A stretch of 64,000 nt of DNA from Pseudoscleropodium purum. Lineage: Eukaryota > Streptophyta > Bryopsida > Hypnales > Brachytheciaceae. Below the pieces are notes generated by a model. It did no database searches, was not told where the DNA came from, and saw only the letters and a program-made list of their open reading frames with translations. This document shows positions 33,780 to 46,147 of this stretch, piece by piece. The stretch is taken from contig OZ017799.1 in the NCBI GenBank assembly GCA_963969395.1, forward strand, positions 2,544,501-2,608,500, in the 5' to 3' direction. Made by a program: the position numbers and the translations under genes. How positions within the stretch are numbered: position 1 is the first letter of the stretch; each line of letters starts with the position of its first letter.

Positions 33780-36067
33780 CTAAATCCCTGAGTCTAAAAC
33801 TAATCTAAATTCTTCAAAGTTAGTGAACTCATGGATTGTAGCAACGAATGTGGCCAGCTCATTTGGCGGGAGATGGCTTGTATTATGTGGCCTAGAGAGC
33901 ATCTCCACATTGACATTCCCTCTAAAAGTCCTTGCTCATTAACATCATTGTACTTTGCTAGGACAATTATTAAAGTTAGTGGCTAACAAGCTCAAAAATT
34001 AGAAACCCTATCTACACCACAAGCCAAAGTTAGATGGTACTTGCAGCCAACAATATAATAGTGAACAAAGTATACTAAAGAATTGGACATCTTCATTGAA
34101 ACAAGTTGTAAGTTGCCAACACGGACAACAAATGTATGCGTACTCATAGCATGGCCATTGCTACATCCACCATGCTTAAGTGCTGTCTCGCCACCTCATC
34201 CTATACCACCCACAGCTCATTGGTGGGCAAGTTTGATGGAACCATCCCAAATTGACTATATAAATGGAATTAGGCATTTTCCAAATACCAAACAATTAAT
34301 TTACAAGCCAAAAGTACCAAGTATCTAGAGACCCGAATTTTGTTCTAATGCATGCTCAAATCACTAACTACCTTATCTACACTTCTTTTTGTGTCTTGGC
34401 ATCTTGTACTACTTGCATAAAGAATTGTGTTAGTGCTCTGAATTCAACTTTATATGCTTGTAGAGCAATTTTGTCCATTGCAAAAGGCCTATGTGCTCAC
34501 AATTATTTATGGGCTTTTTAGATTGCTTGGTATAAATACAATACTCAGAACATTCTAATTTGCTATAGTACAATACAATTGTTGAGTGCCTTAGTGAAAC
34601 TTATTTCTTCAAGCTCTTCAACATGCCTTTATGGCACTTTTCTTCTAATGATACCAAGGGTTTCAATCTCCTAGCATTACTCAAGCCACACATTTGTAGC
34701 ATTAGGTTCCAACTTAGTCATAGCTAGGTTTTCCATTATCCTATAAAATCCTCCCATCACCAAACTCCCACAAGATACTTGGCATGTCATTTGATGACAT
34801 GGAATAGAACTTCCATTGATTTCCAAGCTCTTGGTGATGGCACAAGGGTTGCTATTATTATATGAGCCTAAAAGCATGAGCATATAAGACTATACATCTT
34901 ATTTTATAGGTATCTGTATTATAAAAACCTTCCATGATTATAATATAACTATAATATAAATACCTATATTATAGGTGTTTAAATTATAAGTACATTCTAT
35001 GGTTGTAGTATATCTATATATATATGCTCAAAGTTCTCATGCTTGTATTTTCATGCTCATATACTAGTATCGTTGTTGGTGGCACTACTTACTATTGGTG
35101 TTAATTGCATCTAAACGGTATCCCACTCCCCATTAGGTTTAAGTAACCTCACTTCAATACTTCGTGACTTACCTCTAGATTCATTAGTCAAGACTTGATG
35201 TTAGAAACTAATGATGAGGGGGACACATCCAATTAATATAAAAAAGTGCCCCAATGCACTCTATAGGATTATGAAAGCAATGGTGAGACTCCATCACCAA
35301 CCTCACTACTTATGTCTATTTTGGCTCACTACAACACCATTTGGGGGTGAAGAGGAAGATTGTCCCTCTTCATAGTACACTCTAAAAGATTTAGTAGCTC
35401 CCCCTCTTATGATTTATTTTAACTTCTAAGATGCATTTCTCTTTGAAAAGGTACCAATTTCAATGCATTAATCTCAAAGTTGAACTCTACAAGCCTCCCA
35501 ATCTTTCTATCAGACTAAGATTTAGCTCCAAACTCCAAATTTAAAATACAAACTCACCTCTAGTACTTCACTATACCTTGTAATATATATGTATGTGATG
35601 AATTTTTTTGGTGGGGGATGTTTATAAATTATTTTACAATAGATATGCCCCTATTTTTTTCTACTTCTACTTTTGACTCATTTTTCTACACCATGTAGTA
35701 ATTAAAACTAAAATTTGAAGCATTGTAACATGTTTCTACTATAATTCAAATGTTTATATATGATTTTAGGATTGATTAGTACAACATATACATTCTAACT
35801 ATTGTTAAATACGACACACACAAGTAGTACATATATGGACATTAGATATTAAAAAATTCATACAAATGAATCATATATGTACAATAGAAGGAAAAACCAC
35901 AAAAATTGAAAATCCTAAAAGTAGTATTATATTTGCTAAGCTTGAATTATGCAAAGCATACTTAAAAATTGCCTACCATAGATCTGAGTTGGAGCAAACA
36001 AACATATAACATTCCAAAATGAAACATTGTTCATTATTTTTCCTATTTGCATATGGAAAAATGAAGC
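33780..36067. other. Gene-poor AT-rich stretch
   Basis: No convincing gene. Short frames at 34083-34328 and 34677-34883 have no recognisable features. Between 34890 and 35030 there are ATTATAGG/CCTATAAT-type short inverted repeats, and the surroundings are rich in TATA words. Confidence 0.4.
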
Positions 36068-36075
36068 TCTTCATG

Positions 36076-36365
36076 CAGGGTTGACGAATTTCAACGTCCG
36101 CCCCAAAATAGCGTCTGTTTTCCGGACGTCCGGACACATGGACGCTAGCGGACGCAGCGTCCCGACCGCCATCGGAAAGCGGACGGGCGGGGCGGACGGC
36201 CCGAGGCGGACACCCAGATCGTGCGAACCAGATCAGTCCGCGCGTCGATCGAACAGCCGTAATCGGGCGGACGGGGCGGACAGGCGGACGCTACGTCCGC
36301 TGGGACGCGAATGTCAGCAGACGCTGCGGACACAGCGTCCGCGTCCGGACGTCCTGTCAACCCTG
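36076..36365. mobile_element. hAT-type MITE, copy 2
   Basis: The 290-bp insert has perfect ends CAGGGTTGAC...GTCAACCCTG and a perfect 8-bp duplication TCTTCATG (36068-36075 and 36366-36373). Its interior shares most of its sequence with copies at 15.5 and 45.8 kb (CCAGATC.TG, TCAGTCCGCG, AATGTCAGC, ACGCTGCGGA). It has no coding capacity; short frames through it are chance products of its GC-rich, CpG-rich sequence. Confidence 0.9.
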
Positions 36366-36373
36366 TCTTCATG

Positions 36374-38384
36374 TGGGTTCTTTTCTTCTTTTTAAGACCA
36401 TTCCTTGTGTAGATTTACAAATTATATACTATAGATCATTACTATATATTGTATAATAGTTGTAATACAATACTCTTCAAAGAAATGACGCTATAATAAT
36501 TTGAATTTTTTTTTAATTATTAGCTCCAACATATAAAATGCAATCTAAAGGTCTCACATTAGAGAAGAATTGAACCCTCCTGAGAGCCACCAATTCTCAA
36601 TATTATACTTGTGGGCAGTTCCAAAAAACACTTCTCTGTTTTTCATCCAAAATATAGTTTTTTGCCATTAGATTGGTAGTACTATATAATACTACCAATA
36701 TTATATGTCAGTAGTGCCTCAACAAATCTAAACATCAATTCAGTACTATATAATACTATGTAGTATTATAGAATGCTACAAAGTATTATAGAAGCTATTA
36801 GAAGCAAAAAACAATAGAAAAAAAATTTGTAGACATTTTTACCCATGAAGGTCACTTTGACCCAATGTGTGCTACTGAAATGTTGCTATTTTCATAAAAA
36901 CTTATTGCCAATCCTTGTAATATTAGTAGACCTCCAATATATCCAATTTGTAGCTTTCAGTTTTCATTTTTGGTCAAAAATAGGAGTGTCCCCCTCCCAA
37001 TGACTAAGGTAGAGATCCAATTGAGAGGAGGTTAAAATAAATAAATAAATTTTAAATTTTTTATAAAAATTACTAAATATTTTTAACTACTACATGTATC
37101 TTCATTCCAAATTTCATAACAAACGGATAAACAATGCAAAAATTATGAACAAAAAATCACCTATCTAAGGGCAAGGGAACAAGAAATAGAACAAGTGTTT
37201 TTCGCAATCACCCTTGTTTGTGAACAAATGTTCTCTATATTTTGTGCACTTATAAATAAAAGTTTTTTATGTTTCCACTGTAACTAGAGAACAACTTCAA
37301 CATAGGTTATCTTACTATTGGGATGGTTTATCTTTCCATGTTTCTTTTCTCCATTTTCCTACAGCTTTTTTTTTCCAGAAGGTAGCAAATGCTTAAGGTT
37401 TAACTTTGGTTTAATTTGGTGTACATTTTAGACCAAATGTTGAGTTATGTATTGATTCTCATTTGGCAAATGAAGCCCCACACTTCAATTGAATCTATTT
37501 GGACTTCTAATATCAAAGATGAAGGTAAAAACTATATAGCTACAAAGATTAGCATTATTTCTTGAATTATATTGCAACTCGGGAAGCAAGGTGAGTGGGC
37601 CAAGTATTCTACAAAGTATAGTGGTGCATCAAATTTTTGAGGATTTTGGAAGGCTAGGGTTCTAAAATTTTGTGTAAATAAAGGATCAAATGTTGTACTT
37701 CTTATTAAAATTTAGAATGTTAATTTACATGCATCATTAGCTATATTAAAAGCTTGAAGATTCAAAAGGAAAATGTAATTGTAAGTACTTCCGTTTGATC
37801 TTTATTATGAAGTATTTGGAAAGTCCTAACTTGAAGGTAGCAAGAATGGACTAGTTATACAAATAACTTGCAATCGCATGTACATTGCTCGAAACAACAA
37901 TTGATCATCATATTACAAAGTACCATTCTAGAGATTGTAGATTTTATTCTCATTTTGAAACAAAGTAAACTTTGTTTGAATTGTTTCCACTACACGTAGA
38001 TTTAAACACTCCATTATAATGTTCAAAAGCATCTAGTGATTGGATTGATATCAACTCTATTTTGGGGGTAATTTGGGTACAACTTAATGAGATTGGGTGA
38101 AGCTCAATAATGTAATTATACCAACAAAGAGCTTCTTCTTCTGATGGCAGTTTTTTCTACAATGCAAAGTATAAATCTAGTCTTGTACTTTAAGAAACTG
38201 GCCATATAAATGACTTCAAAGTCATTTACGTCCCTTTGAGGCCAATTGCCGAATGACTCCCTTTGTAATTACATAGGGAAAATTTCTTTTACGTTGGTGT
38301 AGTTGTAGCGCAGTCACGTCCACAACTACAAGATGAACAATGGATGAAAAACAAACAATGTTTGCGTTTGTACGTCCAAGGTCC
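36374..38384. other. Gene-poor AT-rich stretch
   Basis: No supported gene. A GTACTATATAATACTA word is repeated near 36680 and 36750. No RNA gene was recognised. Confidence 0.4.
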
Positions 38385-38389
38385 GTTTG

Positions 38390-41300
38390 TGTCGCAGCAC
38401 AGGGCAGGTCAATTCCCCATTATACTCACAAAAATCGCTCTAGAGTATAACTAAGTGACTCTAAAGATCGAACCCACGAGATCCTGTGAAGTATCTAGCT
38501 CTATTAAGCAGTTAAGCTCAGTCAGTATGCCAATCTTACTTTCCGGTCCTAGATCTAGAACCAGAAATACCACCACACCGGATAACTATAGACCGGATTA
38601 CTCCTTCTTCCGGTCCTACTAACTATCCGGTCCGTACAAATACCCAAATCCCAGGATCTCACAACTTCCGATCCTAGAAATCCGTCCTGACCAATCCGGT
38701 CCGGATGGTCATTATGTACCCGTAATCCTATCCGGTTTAGTTTTACCTCTGTTTCACCATTAGAGGGGTCGCCGCTTAATTTTGAGAGTGGTAGGCCCAC
38801 CACTCCTTCCGTGACTTATAGTGGCTGAAGACCCACTGTCCTACCTTCTAAACTCCTAAGCTAATCCGAATCCGGTTTGGTCCTTCACAACAACCCAGAT
38901 AGCAATCCGGGTCGTAGGTCACACAAAGACCCCACACTCGACCCTCTCGTACTACAACGACCTTGATGCTACTTTCGATCCGTGCGAAGACAGGTGGTTA
39001 CAAGTGCACCCGTCCGTTCCAACATCAACTAAAGTTCTTCCGTTACCCATACGGGTGGTGAGACCTCACAGGAGATCGGACACTCAACCGGATTTCCCAC
39101 CCGGGAGTTCTAGCGCAGCTAAGGAATCCCTCCCTACCCGCCTAGCCTAACAACGGCTTTCTCACCCGGAATCTCAAACTCTAGACGTGCTGAGGAACTA
39201 AGTTCACTCCCAACTCTTCGGTACCTACTCACATGCACCTAGGATCGGAAAATAAACACCAAGGGGAGAAATCACTTACAAACCAACTCGTACTATCCTA
39301 ACTCCACATCATACAATCCTGTCGCGCTGGAGAGAGATACACAACGAAGAGAATAGAAAAGTACAAGAAGTTTGCAAAATGAACAACTCCCAATTCCCAT
39401 CGCAGGAACCGATTTATATACAAAGGGTCAAAACCCTAAAAGCACAAAAAGGAGCGGAAAACCCGTGGGGGTCCGCCGCCACCTTAATCTAATTTTCCGG
39501 TCTAACCTAATACTGTTGAGCCGGATCCGGATCCGGATCCGCTCCTACTCCTAACTGAAATTAAAATCCTATCTACCCTACAACTCTAGATCCTATCGTC
39601 GGGCTTCCGGTCTCCGGGACTAGCTCCTTGAAAACTTCACTCAAATTCCGGACCCGTTCCCCCTCCGCAGGATTCGGTCCGGGTGGAGACTCCAGGTCGA
39701 TGGTGATATCCGGTCTCGTGCCCGGAGTCCCAGTCCGTGCAGACTTCTTGGACTCAGGAGTCCAATCCTTCCTGTCCTTCGCCATAGTTGCATCCGGAAA
39801 GAGGTCCGGTAGTGAGATATCTGAAAGGTGAATACCTTTGTCGCACGTCGCTCCGTCAGCTTCCGGCTGCTCTCCTCGATCCGGTCCGCAGCCTTTCGCC
39901 CCTCCACCATTGCCGTCTCCACCTGCTCGGCGAAGTCCGCGAGAATCCGGACCATCCGGGAACCGGATAGTTTCTTCTCTTCGTGGATCTTCTCGTCGAA
40001 GAGCTTCGCCTTGGCCGCTGCCGTTCCGGTCTTTCCCAGGACCGCCTTGATCTGCTCGGCCACCTTCCGAGTCTCCTCCGCCATCTCCCGAGCGGCCGTC
40101 ACGTCTTCCTGATAGGCAAAAAGTGTTGCCTTCAATTTATCTACCTCCTCCTGCAACCGGCGGATCTCGGCTTCCTGCTTCCGGGTCTCTTCCGGATTCG
40201 TGATGCATTGCGCCACTTGTTCCGCCAAGTTGCTGTCCGGTGCAGCACCCACCAACTTGCCGATTGCCGCAAGCGTCCTGTGCTTGACCTCCCAATCTGC
40301 CCTGATGTTGCAGAGGACGTTGATCAGACCGTTGAACGGATCTTGCATATCCGGATCTCCCCCGGAATTGGTCTTCTCGGCTTCCGGTTTCTCCTCCGGG
40401 GCCGGTTTGTCTTGACCGGGAGGCGTCCCGCGCTTGTGTGGAGGCGTCAGCTTCTGTCGCTTGATCGGTGGCATCGGCTCCTCCTCTTCCTCGCTGGACT
40501 CCCGGTCTGACCCGGAATCGGATTCCGCCTTGTCATCCGTCTCCGACTCCCCATACTTCAGGAGCACTTCCTACGTCTTCCACGCCCTCTCCTCCGTATC
40601 GGTGAGGACTTGGTTCTCCCGATAGAGGTAGAAGAGATAAGGGCACACTGGAGTGGCCCTTTTCTTCCCAACCCTACTAACAAACTGGGCCACGAGATCG
40701 GAAATGATCCGTGCCCAATCCACTTTCCGGGTACCACTGAGGGCACCGAAAATGGTGTTGCCGAGGGTGATCGTCACCCTGGTCGGCTTTTCCGGGTGAA
40801 GAACCGGAACCAGGAATTGCAGGAGCCGACGGTGTCGGTCATCCAAGCAATCCTCGACCGCGTATCCGTCCTTCGGGTTGACGGCTCCCTTGAACTTCCC
40901 TCGGACAAACTCATCCTTCCGGCTCGCCATTCCCAAACCTCCTGCCCGGAAACCGTAAACCGCTCTCCACATCCCCTCGTTCCAGCTGACAGGAGCTCCC
41001 CTCACGGTGTTGTCAAACTGGTTGGACAACTTTCCGAGGAGCTCCTTGACCATTCTCTCCTCCCTAAAACCCCAAGGTTTCTCGGCAAACCCGAGGCAAC
41101 CCATGGATTTGAGATCATCCATGAGTTGAGACTTTTCCGGCTCTGTGGAGGGAATAACCGGAATGACTTTCCGGAGCTTCACCTCGCCTCCAGAGGGACT
41201 CGCTTGTCTCGACCTACATAGCTGAGGCATTCCCACTCACATCTACCTCACTCTCTTCTAGCCGCACGTCCCGTTCCTCACTTCCTCTCTCCGATCTCAA

Positions 41301-41691
41301 CCGGAATCAAAACGAACAGAACACAAACGCATAGACGCACAAACGACAAAAACTCAACCGTGCGCTCAAGGTCGAGTTTCTAAAAGGGGGTGCAACAGTG
41401 AAAGCTCCTCCTTTTATAGTCCTTGGACCCTTTCCGGTTTGTCATCATGAATCCGGTTTGTCATCATAATCCGGTTCATCATCATCATCCGGTCCTAGAC
41501 CTAATCCGTGTTGCATTCCGTTTCCGTCGTTAGTTACTCCTGACCGGATTAGATCCAAGAAGCCCACTACTTCACGTTCCGTGCTAATTCTGAGTTTTCC
41601 TTCCCCACCTAATCGGATCCGGTTAGCTAATGACTAGTTTCCGTTCCTATTTGGGTGTATACTAAGAAAATCAAAATTCTAAGCTGTGACA
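38390..41691 (-). mobile_element. 3.3-kb TGT...ACA element, copy D
   Basis: Starts TGTCGCAGC at 38390 and ends GCTGTGACA at 41691, the only copy with a base change in the terminal repeat. Flanked by GTTTG at 38385-38389 and 41692-41696. Length 3302 bp, as in copy B, and shares with B the TAG codon and the frameshift. Shares several substitutions with copy C in the outer 1 kb (for example the fourth-base differences near 38720-38770), which hints at recombination or intermediate ancestry. Confidence 0.88.
39573..41230 (-). pseudogene. Element D protein, broken by TAG and a frameshift
   Basis: From ATG 41230 the N-terminal domain runs to the TAG at 40573, then the acidic linker and coiled coil continue to the 1-bp deletion near 39851, and the original tail frame is at 39785-39573. 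It has a Cys in place of Arg early in the protein (MPQLCRSR) and a few other substitutions. Same architecture as copy A. Confidence 0.75.
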
Positions 41692-41696
41692 GTTTG

Positions 41697-44600
41697 GCTT
41701 AGGCTTGGAAAACTACAGTGATATTAAGCGACTCAGCATCACTTTAAGGTTACTTGGGAATGACTCATTGGTCACTGTAGTCGATTGTAAGGGACTTTGG
41801 CAATTCCTACGTGGATTTTTCAATGAATTTAAAGTCCGCGGTTGTGGATGCTCTAGCTAACAGACTTGGATGGCTGTGGAAGACATAGAAGCCAATAATT
41901 TACGAATCATGACAAGGTGCACTGTGGTTGTTCACTTCATTAAAAGGTGACTTTAGCATGGCTTTTCTAGGACTGCAATGCAACTTACAAATGAACTTGT
42001 GATTACTTGTCCTTGTGAATAGTCTTTTTCACATGAGCAAAGCACCGCGCATAGCTTGGAACACGCCGTTGTGGCGCCTCAGTGAGCCATTATCTATGAA
42101 TGCAACTGCTTCTAATGTGCCTAAAGCTTTGGCACGCAACTTGCAAACCTAAGTGAAGTCCAATAGACGATGTGGAGTTCAGGATTGTGAATCCGAAAGT
42201 CTCAATGAAGAGTCCGCTACAAGAGAAGAGTGTGTACAAATTGTGGTGAGATCAAATGTCAAGGAAGTTCAAGTAGTATTGCGACCAGCCCTCATAGTTA
42301 GGGTTGAAATGTAAGTATATGAACACCGTAAACTTTTGTGAAGCTCAGAGTAATTACATGAGTACTATATAAGTGTTGTAGCATTATTCGTGCATAATGG
42401 AGGTGAGCAATTTCTATTGCTTCAAAAGTGGCTATGTAATTCTCGTGCAACAGTTTGTTGATGGTGGAACTTCTTGGAGTTGGAGTGTAGTAGACCATTT
42501 AGCTTAGTTTCATTTTCACTCTATTAGTCATCTAGAATAATGGCGGCATAATAGGATTTGTCTACGCAATGTTCTTCATCCCAACATAGTCTACAGTAGA
42601 AGTGTTTCTGAAGTCACGCCAAAGTCACCAAAAAGACACATTTTGTGACCTTATTGAATAGCTACTTTGTTCAAGTCATTTCTTAGTTGTGTACAAGTTA
42701 AATTGCATTCACTACATTTTCTTAGTGAAAAGAAATCATCTTTACATAGGAAAGGGCCATGTGGATCCTACCATTGAAATCCTAGACTTTGTCATGCACT
42801 CTTATAACCCCGACTTTTTCTTCTTTTGTTTTCTTCATAGAATCACGTAATAGGTTTGCAATTTTGAATGTCAATTGCAGTAGCTGTTGATCATAATTGC
42901 CATTGATTCATCAATCGACATTATTGACTTCCACCATCTCTCTTCTTATTGTGCATTGTAGGGACACCACCGTTGGGAAGAACAAAGCCATTGAAGACAT
43001 CAAGGGACAAAATGGGCAATTGGAGAAGGTCAAGAAATCTACATGGGGCCTCAAACAATATGGGGGGTCAAAAGAGCATAGTCGTGCACCACCATGCAAG
43101 AGTGTGCGTTTAGCGGACAACATGAGCAGCCACACAAATAGACAAACTTGTCCTTTGAGGCCACGGAGTCCAATGAAAAGGCCATCACAATAGGTATGCT
43201 CAATTTAGTCATAGCTTGTATCCATGTGTAGTAGTAGGCCACCTCAAAGTCAATTGCGACAAGTAATTTGGCGTCTTGCTCCATCGCATTGAATTTACAC
43301 TATGACAATTTTTGTGTCTAATATGACAGGAAATTGACAAAATTATGTCAATTGCATTGTTAGTGGGAACATCTTAATTTGGCCACTAAGTTGACAGAAC
43401 TCCGTCAATTTTTTGTCAATTTTTTTTGTCATTTCAACAAGTTCTTTGTCAAATTCATCTTCTTGTAACCCATGATTCTCTTCCAAAAAATACCGCTTCT
43501 AGGAATTCGTACTGTCTTCTTTTTCGAGATCCATTTTCACTAATTTCAAACAAATAAGCATTGGGAGATAAAATAATTGACCATATCAGAATCACATGCA
43601 TGTACATTGAGCTTCTTATCATTACTCACTTACCATTCACTAAAATGAATGACTAACAAATTCTATAATAGTATATGTCTTTCAAACATAGAAACATAAG
43701 GAATTTGCAAACCTTGAAAGTCCTCTTCTTATTCCAAATATATCAATATTAAGCAAAAGATCACATAGTGCAAGGTCCTCACTACCTTTAGGGTGAAACA
43801 ACTCCTACAATTTCAACTATGCAAAAGAAAAAATTTGCACTCCTTCACAAATACCCTGCATAGGTCTTACATAATGCATCTGTTACATGTGACGACATCA
43901 GCAACTCTAAGAGCCTTCCCAAAGCATGCAATTGCACATGTCGTGTTATTTTTTGCACATTCTAGCACTTCAAATCTCCACACACTCTCTACTTTAATAC
44001 TATACCTTCCTACTTCCTCTATGAAAACATGAGAATTATTCTTTCTTCTAATCCTACTTTCATTGTGATAATCAATGTGCACATCATGGAACCAATTAGA
44101 CCTCTTTCCTACAATAAACATATAATTCTCTGGATTTACAAAACACCTCACCCTTGCTTTGATTTTTTCTTTTTTCTTTATAATGTGTGACTGCTCTATC
44201 CTTCCTCAGCCTCCAAATCATCTCCAACATCCTGAAACAAATAGAACGTTTAATGAGACCAATTTGTACACCGTTTGTTATTTCCCATCATTCCATGCAA
44301 TACAACTTCAACTTAAATTACAACAATGGACATCAATTCTACGATACAATTACAATTTGGGTGGCTAAGGTTAGGACCTACTTCAACATCTCCATTAGAA
44401 GTTGTCAGTTACGCTAATTCACTCTCACCTATGCTTTTCTCCATCTTTAGCCATGAAATCCGCATTCAAGCCACCTTCCATATCCATCCCAACAAACCCC
44501 TCCAAATTGCCACCATTAGTGACGAGCTTTGACACAACTCCATCACTAGGCAATGCATCCTTTATGAATACTGGAGGCAATAGGAGAACACCTTCAGGTT

Positions 44601-45180
44601 CCTATGCATTTATAGTGTTCCCAAGATTCTCGACAACATGGTCGAATATCTAAACAAAACTTGCCACCACCACCCCGGTCCTCATTAGTCCCAACCCTCA
44701 TTTTTCAATCAATGCAAACACTAGCAACCACACGGACTACAAAAAAGAGGAAAAACCTCGCCTATGGACTGGCAATGCAATACTAATGCCTCCATTGGCT
44801 CAACATGGCCATTTAGTTGGGAACTCACAAATCACAATGACTATGCCATCTCAACACTGCTAAAACAAAAACCAATATATACAATGACACAAAGTAACCC
44901 TAAACCTCATACCTCTTTGGTTGTTCCAACAAAAGATTGAAACCATGATGGGGAAAAAACTCCACATGCATTCCTTACAAATACTACAAAAACCATTACC
45001 ACGATCAAACTGAAAAAAGATTTAAGATCCACCCCCTACCTTCAGTCACCGGTTCTCTTGGGCCACCATGTCCAACTTGCTTCGGTTCAAACACAAAGAG
45101 ACCTTCTTTATCTAATTCAACTTCCATTTCTACTTCCTCTTGAAATCCTTCCATGGGACAACAACCACATCAAGGCATCA
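41697..45180. other. Region without a recognisable gene
   Basis: A short open stretch directly after element D (about 41697-41865, plus strand) encodes LGLENYSDIKRLSITLRLLG-like residues and then stops; it may be a relic. Minus-strand frames at 42911-43284 and 43867-44151 have no recognisable family. TGTCAA/TTGACA words cluster at 43290-43450. Nothing else is supported. Confidence 0.35.
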
Positions 45181-45185
45181 ACACA

Positions 45186-45349
45186 CTTCACTTCAATAGT
45201 TGTGCACCTCCGAGGGTTCCAAAGCAAATGTAAAAGCAAAATCTTTGACAACCTCACACACGCAACACTTCACTTCAACAGTTGTGCACCTTCCAAGGCT
45301 CCAAAGCAAATGTAAAAGTAGAATCTTCGACAACCTTGCACACACAAGA
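45186..45349. repeat. 82-bp tandem duplication
   Basis: CTTCACTTCAA(T/C)AGTTGTGCACC begins at 45186 and again at 45268. Both units continue with CCAAAGCAAATGTAAAAG and a GACAACCT..CACAC segment. Two units, moderately diverged. Confidence 0.7.
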
Positions 45350-45816
45350 GATCCACACAAATGCCCCTTGAGACCAAAATTACGAAGGCACTGCAACCTT
45401 GGGCCCCAACAATCCAAAAAATTCCAACTGCAAACAAACATGTGAAAACATGGCCTCTTTCAATTAGGGATTCTGAAGGCTTGTATAAGACATTGATTTC
45501 ATACACAACATAGATTTCTATCTGATAGAAACTTCAATACAATAGAAAATTGACAAATAGAGCGAACTCCAACAAAATTGACAGACATAAGGTTGAAAAA
45601 CATTGGCTTTGTCATTTTGGACATTTGCATGTCAAAAATTTGTCAATTAGGAGGCCTTTTCCTTGTAGTGTTAGGGTTTATAAAAAAAATTGTGTTTACT
45701 TGTCTTTTGTGGTTGTTTGTAAATTGTTCCATAGTCTCCCTTCTCCATGTTGGCAAGGGTAGGTCTATGGTCAATTGGGCATGTGGGAGACTATGAACTC
45801 CAAGATCTGGTTCTGT

Positions 45817-46139
45817 CAGGGTTGACAAATTAGTACATCTGCCCCAAAATAGCGTCCGTAACCTGGACATCCGGACGTCCGTCTTTAAGGACGCAGCATC
45901 CCTCCCACCGTCGTAAGGCGGACGGGCGGGGCGGATGGCCTGAGGCGAACGCCCAGATCATGCGGACCACATCAGTCCGCGTGTCGATTAGATGGCCGTA
46001 ATTGGGCGGACGGGTATCAAGGCAGACGGGGCGGTCCCGACGGACGTTGCGTCCGCTAAGACCGCAAATGTCAGCGGACGCTGCGGATACAACGTCCGCG
46101 TCCGGACGTCCCGAACGTCCTACCATCCTATCAACCCTG
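45817..46139. mobile_element. hAT-type MITE, copy 3
   Basis: The 323-bp insert has ends CAGGGTTGAC...ATCAACCCTG. Flanking 8-mers are GGTTCTGT (45809-45816) and GGTTCTAT (46140-46147), one mismatch, so this is the target duplication. Interior matches copies 1 and 2. Confidence 0.85.
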
Positions 46140-46147
46140 GGTTCTAT

